22,154 bases of DNA, from contig BLXT01002217.1 in the NCBI GenBank assembly GCA_019648995.1, positions 1,361,249 through 1,383,402 of the forward strand, written 5' to 3'. Shown here piece after piece: positions 19,026 through 22,154 of the stretch (positions are counted from its first letter, which is position 1; each line of letters begins with the position of its first letter). This DNA is from Plakobranchus ocellatus (taxonomy: Eukaryota > Mollusca > Gastropoda > Plakobranchidae). The position numbers and the translations under genes are program-made. The notes under the pieces were generated by a model. It was not told the DNA's origin, did not search any database, and saw only the letters and a program-made list of their open reading frames with translations.

Positions 19026-19644
19026 TATCAGTTTTTATGTTTTTATCCATGCAAGTTAAACTCACAAACTTTCCCACGTCATAAATGAATATGAGCAATT
19101 GTCAAAAGGTGGACCCCAAAATTGGGTCACATTTTTTACTGCAATTTGAAGAAGAGAACTTGACTGAGAACCTCCAATTACAAAATAAAAAAGTCCAATT
19201 AAGTATCAATGAGGTAGTTTTCATGCAGAGTTGGATAGTAGGAGTAGATTCATGTAAGAAAAAATTGGTCTGTCTCTTCACTTGGTGGTAAATGAGCTTA
19301 ATTTGTCGATGGGTGACTACTTTTTTGGTGATTTTGTCATCATAAATATGTTCGAAACTTATTTGGTTAAATTAGGCAACAAGGATGCATCCAGTATTGA
19401 TTTTTGAAACATAAAACAATTCTTCATATGCCATTACAGTTTACTCTCACAAAATCAAAATTTATGTATCGATGAGTTCAATGTTTTCAAACAGGGCTTG
19501 TATAAAATCTTTCGCATATACTATGATGACAGCCCACGTTTTGGCAAACCCTCACATATAATGTATGTATTTATTACATATATATGTATACAGATGAATG
19601 GTGTACTCATATGATTGTAATTAATGCCCAGTTCTCAATTACAT

Positions 19645-19650
19645 CAAGAG
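19645..19650 (+). repeat. Left target-site duplication CAAGAG
   Basis: Exact match to 21617-21622, directly outside the inverted end at 19651. Confidence 0.7.
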
Positions 19651-19664
19651 CAGACCTGCCAACC

Positions 19665-19738
19665 GTCCCGCAAATTGCGGGACAATCCCGGAAAATGAGT
19701 GTCTGTCCCGCAGTCCCGCATTTGATAGAAATGTCCCG
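19665..19738. promoter_or_regulatory. Subterminal GTCCCG repeats and hairpin of the transposon
   Basis: Directly inside the left inverted end, 19665-19683 is a perfect hairpin (GTCCCGCA, loop AAT, TGCGGGAC). Further GTCCCG copies follow at 19705-19710, 19713-19718 and 19733-19738. Such clustered subterminal motifs are known in hAT elements as transposase-binding sites; that use here is inferred. Confidence 0.5.
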
Positions 19739-20685
19739 GAATTCAGCTTTGTTTTGGGACAAAAATTAATCCCGATTTTTGCTTTTTTCATTTATACCGC
19801 TCTTCCGCAAATAAAGGTTAGTTTCTGTTAGTTTCCTTTTTCGTTTTCCGTGCGTTCAGTATTTATATCGATACACCTAATAATGATACTGTTTCACTAT
19901 GGTGCTCTCTTTTTATCGATATAAACTTTTAAAAATAAAAATAAAGCATCATGCACCAGTCTCCTTTCCGTTTATAGTTCTTTCTTTCAGTTTTTCCCCG
20001 ATCGTCGATGTGAAAGTAGCATTACTATTTAGAAGTGCTTTGGTTTTTCGTTAACGTTATGGTTAATTATTTATATGAGTTGCATCCAAATGCTTGGGAA
20101 GTGTTATCAACAATTACAAAATAATTGAAGGAGAGCTAGATCAATAGAATTTTCGCCTTGAATAGTCTAGAGTTAATGCTGAACTCGATACTTTGTGCTT
20201 GTTTACAAACAATGAAGTATAATTTCTAGAACTGCACATTAGGTCTAGAATCTAGATCGCATAGATATCTATTGAAGATCAAGGTCTATTAAATCTTTTA
20301 ATTGTGATAGTGTGAATAGTCTTGATCCTAATTATAGATCTAGGTTTTGATTTATATTAAATCTGCAGGCCTGGTTAGTCATAATTTCATTTTTGAGATA
20401 GATAGGCTTAAAGAGACGATGCACTTTGATCTAGATCAAGATATAGATCTCTATGGTGGCTGTGAAATTTAGAGGGGGGGAGAGGGGGGGCGTCTATTAA
20501 GCCTGGATGAAAATACAATCCTATGATTGGCCTTTATTGCATCAAATTTCAGATGATGATTTTTTTCAAATTTATCAAAAGGATGTCTTATTTAATATTG
20601 GCCTTCTCATTACTCTCCTTATTTACTTAATGAGAAAATCCTGATATTTACTATCTTAAATTTTATCTGGATCTATTGTCCGCAT

Positions 20686-20813
20686 AAAAAATATTGTCTT
20701 GTCCCCATTTATAAGTCTAAATATAAAACAAGGCAGATGTATAATTCATTAGTTATTTCACTGTTAAAAAAATATTGACTTGTCCCCATTTTTAAGTCTA
20801 AATGTAAAACAAG
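20686..20813 (+). repeat. 47-bp imperfect direct duplication inside the transposon
   Basis: The segment 20686-20732 and the segment 20767-20813 (sharing CTTGTCCCCATTT and AAAACAAG) differ at three positions; the period is 81 bp. Confidence 0.8.
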
Positions 20814-21616
20814 TTATTTAGAGACACTTTAAAATAACCAAGCATATACATCACTAAGGACAGCCAAAGCATTGAAAAAATGTTTTGAAGGATTAGCGTG
20901 GCCAAAATTGTTGTTAAAAAAAAAAAACTACAAAAATCTGTCTTTATAGTAAGGATAAAGAACACTTCAGTGATCATTGTGAATAGAACTTATCCGTATA
21001 TGGATGTGAGTCATGATTGCAATAGAGAAAACAAAAAGAGACACATTGCTGGATAGATCACCCCATGGATTATCATCACAATTAAAATGTTGGACACATT
21101 TTGAACCATCCAAGTGCATCAAACCAGTTTTTACTTGCACAAGCATGGCTTCAAGCTGCCTAGCCACCTTTACAAAGAGTTTTGTATCCTGCCAACCTGA
21201 ACAGCAGGCATTGCAACGGCCTCATCATAACAGTTTTTTCTTGCACCACCATCACTTGCTGGCTGCTTACACATAACCAATTCTGTAGGCCTATACATCT
21301 TGCTAACTGTTATTATGACATCAAACTAGTTAGCTCTGGCAGTTGCTTATTCTGGATCAATCTCTTGACTGAATTGATTGAACCTAGCAAAGGGATCGTG
21401 CTGCAATTCGATGATTTACATTTGATTATTCATGTTTTAAGAGGTTTGTTGTATAGTGTGTTGTATTATCTGGTTACATTGAATCTTCAAACTTTAATTT
21501 GTTTGTTTAGCACTAAAATGCTGTGTGTCTGATTTTTTGTGCGCATGCATGCGCGTGTGTCCCTGAAAATGGACCTTGGTGTCCCTGAAAACATATTTTT
21601 GAGGTTGGCAGGTCTG

Positions 21617-21622
21617 CAAGAG
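21617..21622 (+). repeat. Right target-site duplication CAAGAG
   Basis: Exact match to 19645-19650, directly outside the inverted end. Confidence 0.7.
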
Positions 21623-22154
21623 GAGTGGAGCATTGTGCTCATATGGATGTGGATATAAATGTCTTTGATACATTAATTTAAGAATACAGCTAGCATCTCT
21701 GGAAACAAAATGAGGATTGTGTGATTTATGTCAGAAGTGATGAATTTTTTATTATCACTGTTCCATATTTATTTTGTTTGTTTGTATTGAGAATTAAATA
21801 ATGATCATTTTGTCATCTTTTTTAAGTACCGGTATTGTGTTTTTAAATTATGACTTAATCTCTTATAGTATAGAGAGCCTTTGTTATCATAACAAACCTT
21901 TTTGAAAAGTTTGCTTGAAAAGATTTAAGGTACTATATATGTATATACAGAATTTTTTTTTCTTTTTAACTGTGATTTTGAAATAGTAGAGAGAGTGGTA
22001 GATGGAATATCAAGACCCCTTTTTTCAACCCAGGTTTTTCTCTGATGCCTTCATATCTCTCAAGTGAAGTGGGTTTCTCTTTTATACAGATGTTAGCATT
22101 GCTTGACTTTCAACGGGAAGATAATAATAATAAGTTTGTAAACAGGGAGGGGGG
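21623..22154. other. Non-coding right end of the window
   Basis: AT-rich. A good-looking acceptor (TTTCTCTTTTATACAG, AG at 22088-22089) is followed in phase 1 by only four codons and a stop, so no twelfth block is called. The last bases run into a G-rich stretch cut off by the window edge. Confidence 0.45.

Larger units (their letters stand above)
18563..19644. other. E11 3' UTR and downstream non-coding DNA
   Basis: AATAAA signals at 18902-18907 and 19020-19025 fit the end of E11 transcripts. The short open frame at 19085-19291 has no recognisable motif and no matching acceptor. Beyond that the sequence is AT-rich and unremarkable up to the transposon. Confidence 0.5.
19651..21616. mobile_element. 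Non-autonomous DNA transposon with 14-bp inverted ends
   Basis: The left end CAGACCTGCCAACC (19651-19664) is the exact reverse complement of the right end (21603-21616), and both are flanked by CAAGAG. Total length is 1966 bp. No transposase-like coding was found: open frames inside are under about 120 residues and show no motif, so the element would depend on a transposase supplied elsewhere. The CAG start and CTG end, and the subterminal GTCCCG copies on the left with GTCCCTG on the right, are typical of hAT-type elements, but hAT usually makes 8-bp duplications and here only 6 bp match. Perfect ends and duplication suggest a fairly recent insertion. It lies beyond the last finger exon. Confidence 0.8.

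Noticed and set aside
20426-20439. Palindrome TTGATCTAGATCAA as an operator
   Set aside because: Isolated perfect palindrome inside the transposon in GATC/TAGA-rich sequence; no nearby gene.
21013-21532. Open frames inside the transposon as transposase remnants
   Set aside because: They overlap in different frames, are short, and show no catalytic or zinc-binding pattern known from transposases.
22073-22106. Twelfth terminal exon starting at 22090
   Set aside because: The acceptor looks good, but phase 1 gives only Val-Ser-Ile-Ala before a stop, with no finger pattern after it.

Overview
The window looks like AT-rich animal nuclear DNA. Intron-type splice acceptors (pyrimidine tract plus AG) precede short coding blocks, AATAAA signals follow many of them, and there are microsatellites, a tRNA-derived SINE-like repeat and a small DNA transposon. 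Its general character suggests a marine invertebrate, possibly a mollusc, but no part of the sequence proves the taxon. No prokaryotic genes, rRNA, complete tRNA genes or CRISPR are seen.

The main content is a tandem series of eleven coding blocks (called E1 to E11 here), all on the + strand between 229 and 18562. Each begins at a splice acceptor, reads a variable low-complexity linker of about 25 to 75 residues, then a small set of zinc fingers, then a stop. None needs its own ATG, none has an obvious internal splice donor, and all eleven are entered in the same intron phase (phase 1; the junction codon completes to Gly or Asp if the upstream exon ends in G). The simplest reading is the 3' half of one large gene. 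A shared 5' part, outside the window to the left, would be spliced to one of many alternative terminal exons, each carrying a different zinc-finger module. This resembles in principle the Drosophila lola locus. The shared 5' part is not visible, so a BTB or other N-terminal domain is only a guess.

The full module has four fingers: ZF1 (C2H2), ZF2 (C2H2 with a nearly fixed helix, CGKGY..S..GL..H), ZF3 (C2H2 with a strongly varying helix) and ZF4 (C2HC ending H-x3-C). E1, E2, E3, E4, E6, E10 and E11 have all four. E5 lacks ZF2, E7 and E8 have only ZF3 and ZF4, and E9 lacks ZF4.

Layout: 1-228, upstream tail with a small tandem repeat and two AATAAA signals; 229-2728, E1 and E2 separated by a TC/CA microsatellite and a SINE-like repeat; 2729-7627, a 4.9 kb non-coding gap with a 58-bp direct repeat; 7628-13819, E3 to E8, with E6, E7 and E8 packed into 1.2 kb; 14804-18562, E9 to E11 with a 28-bp minisatellite between E9 and E10; 19651-21616, a non-autonomous DNA transposon with 14-bp inverted ends; then non-coding DNA to the end.
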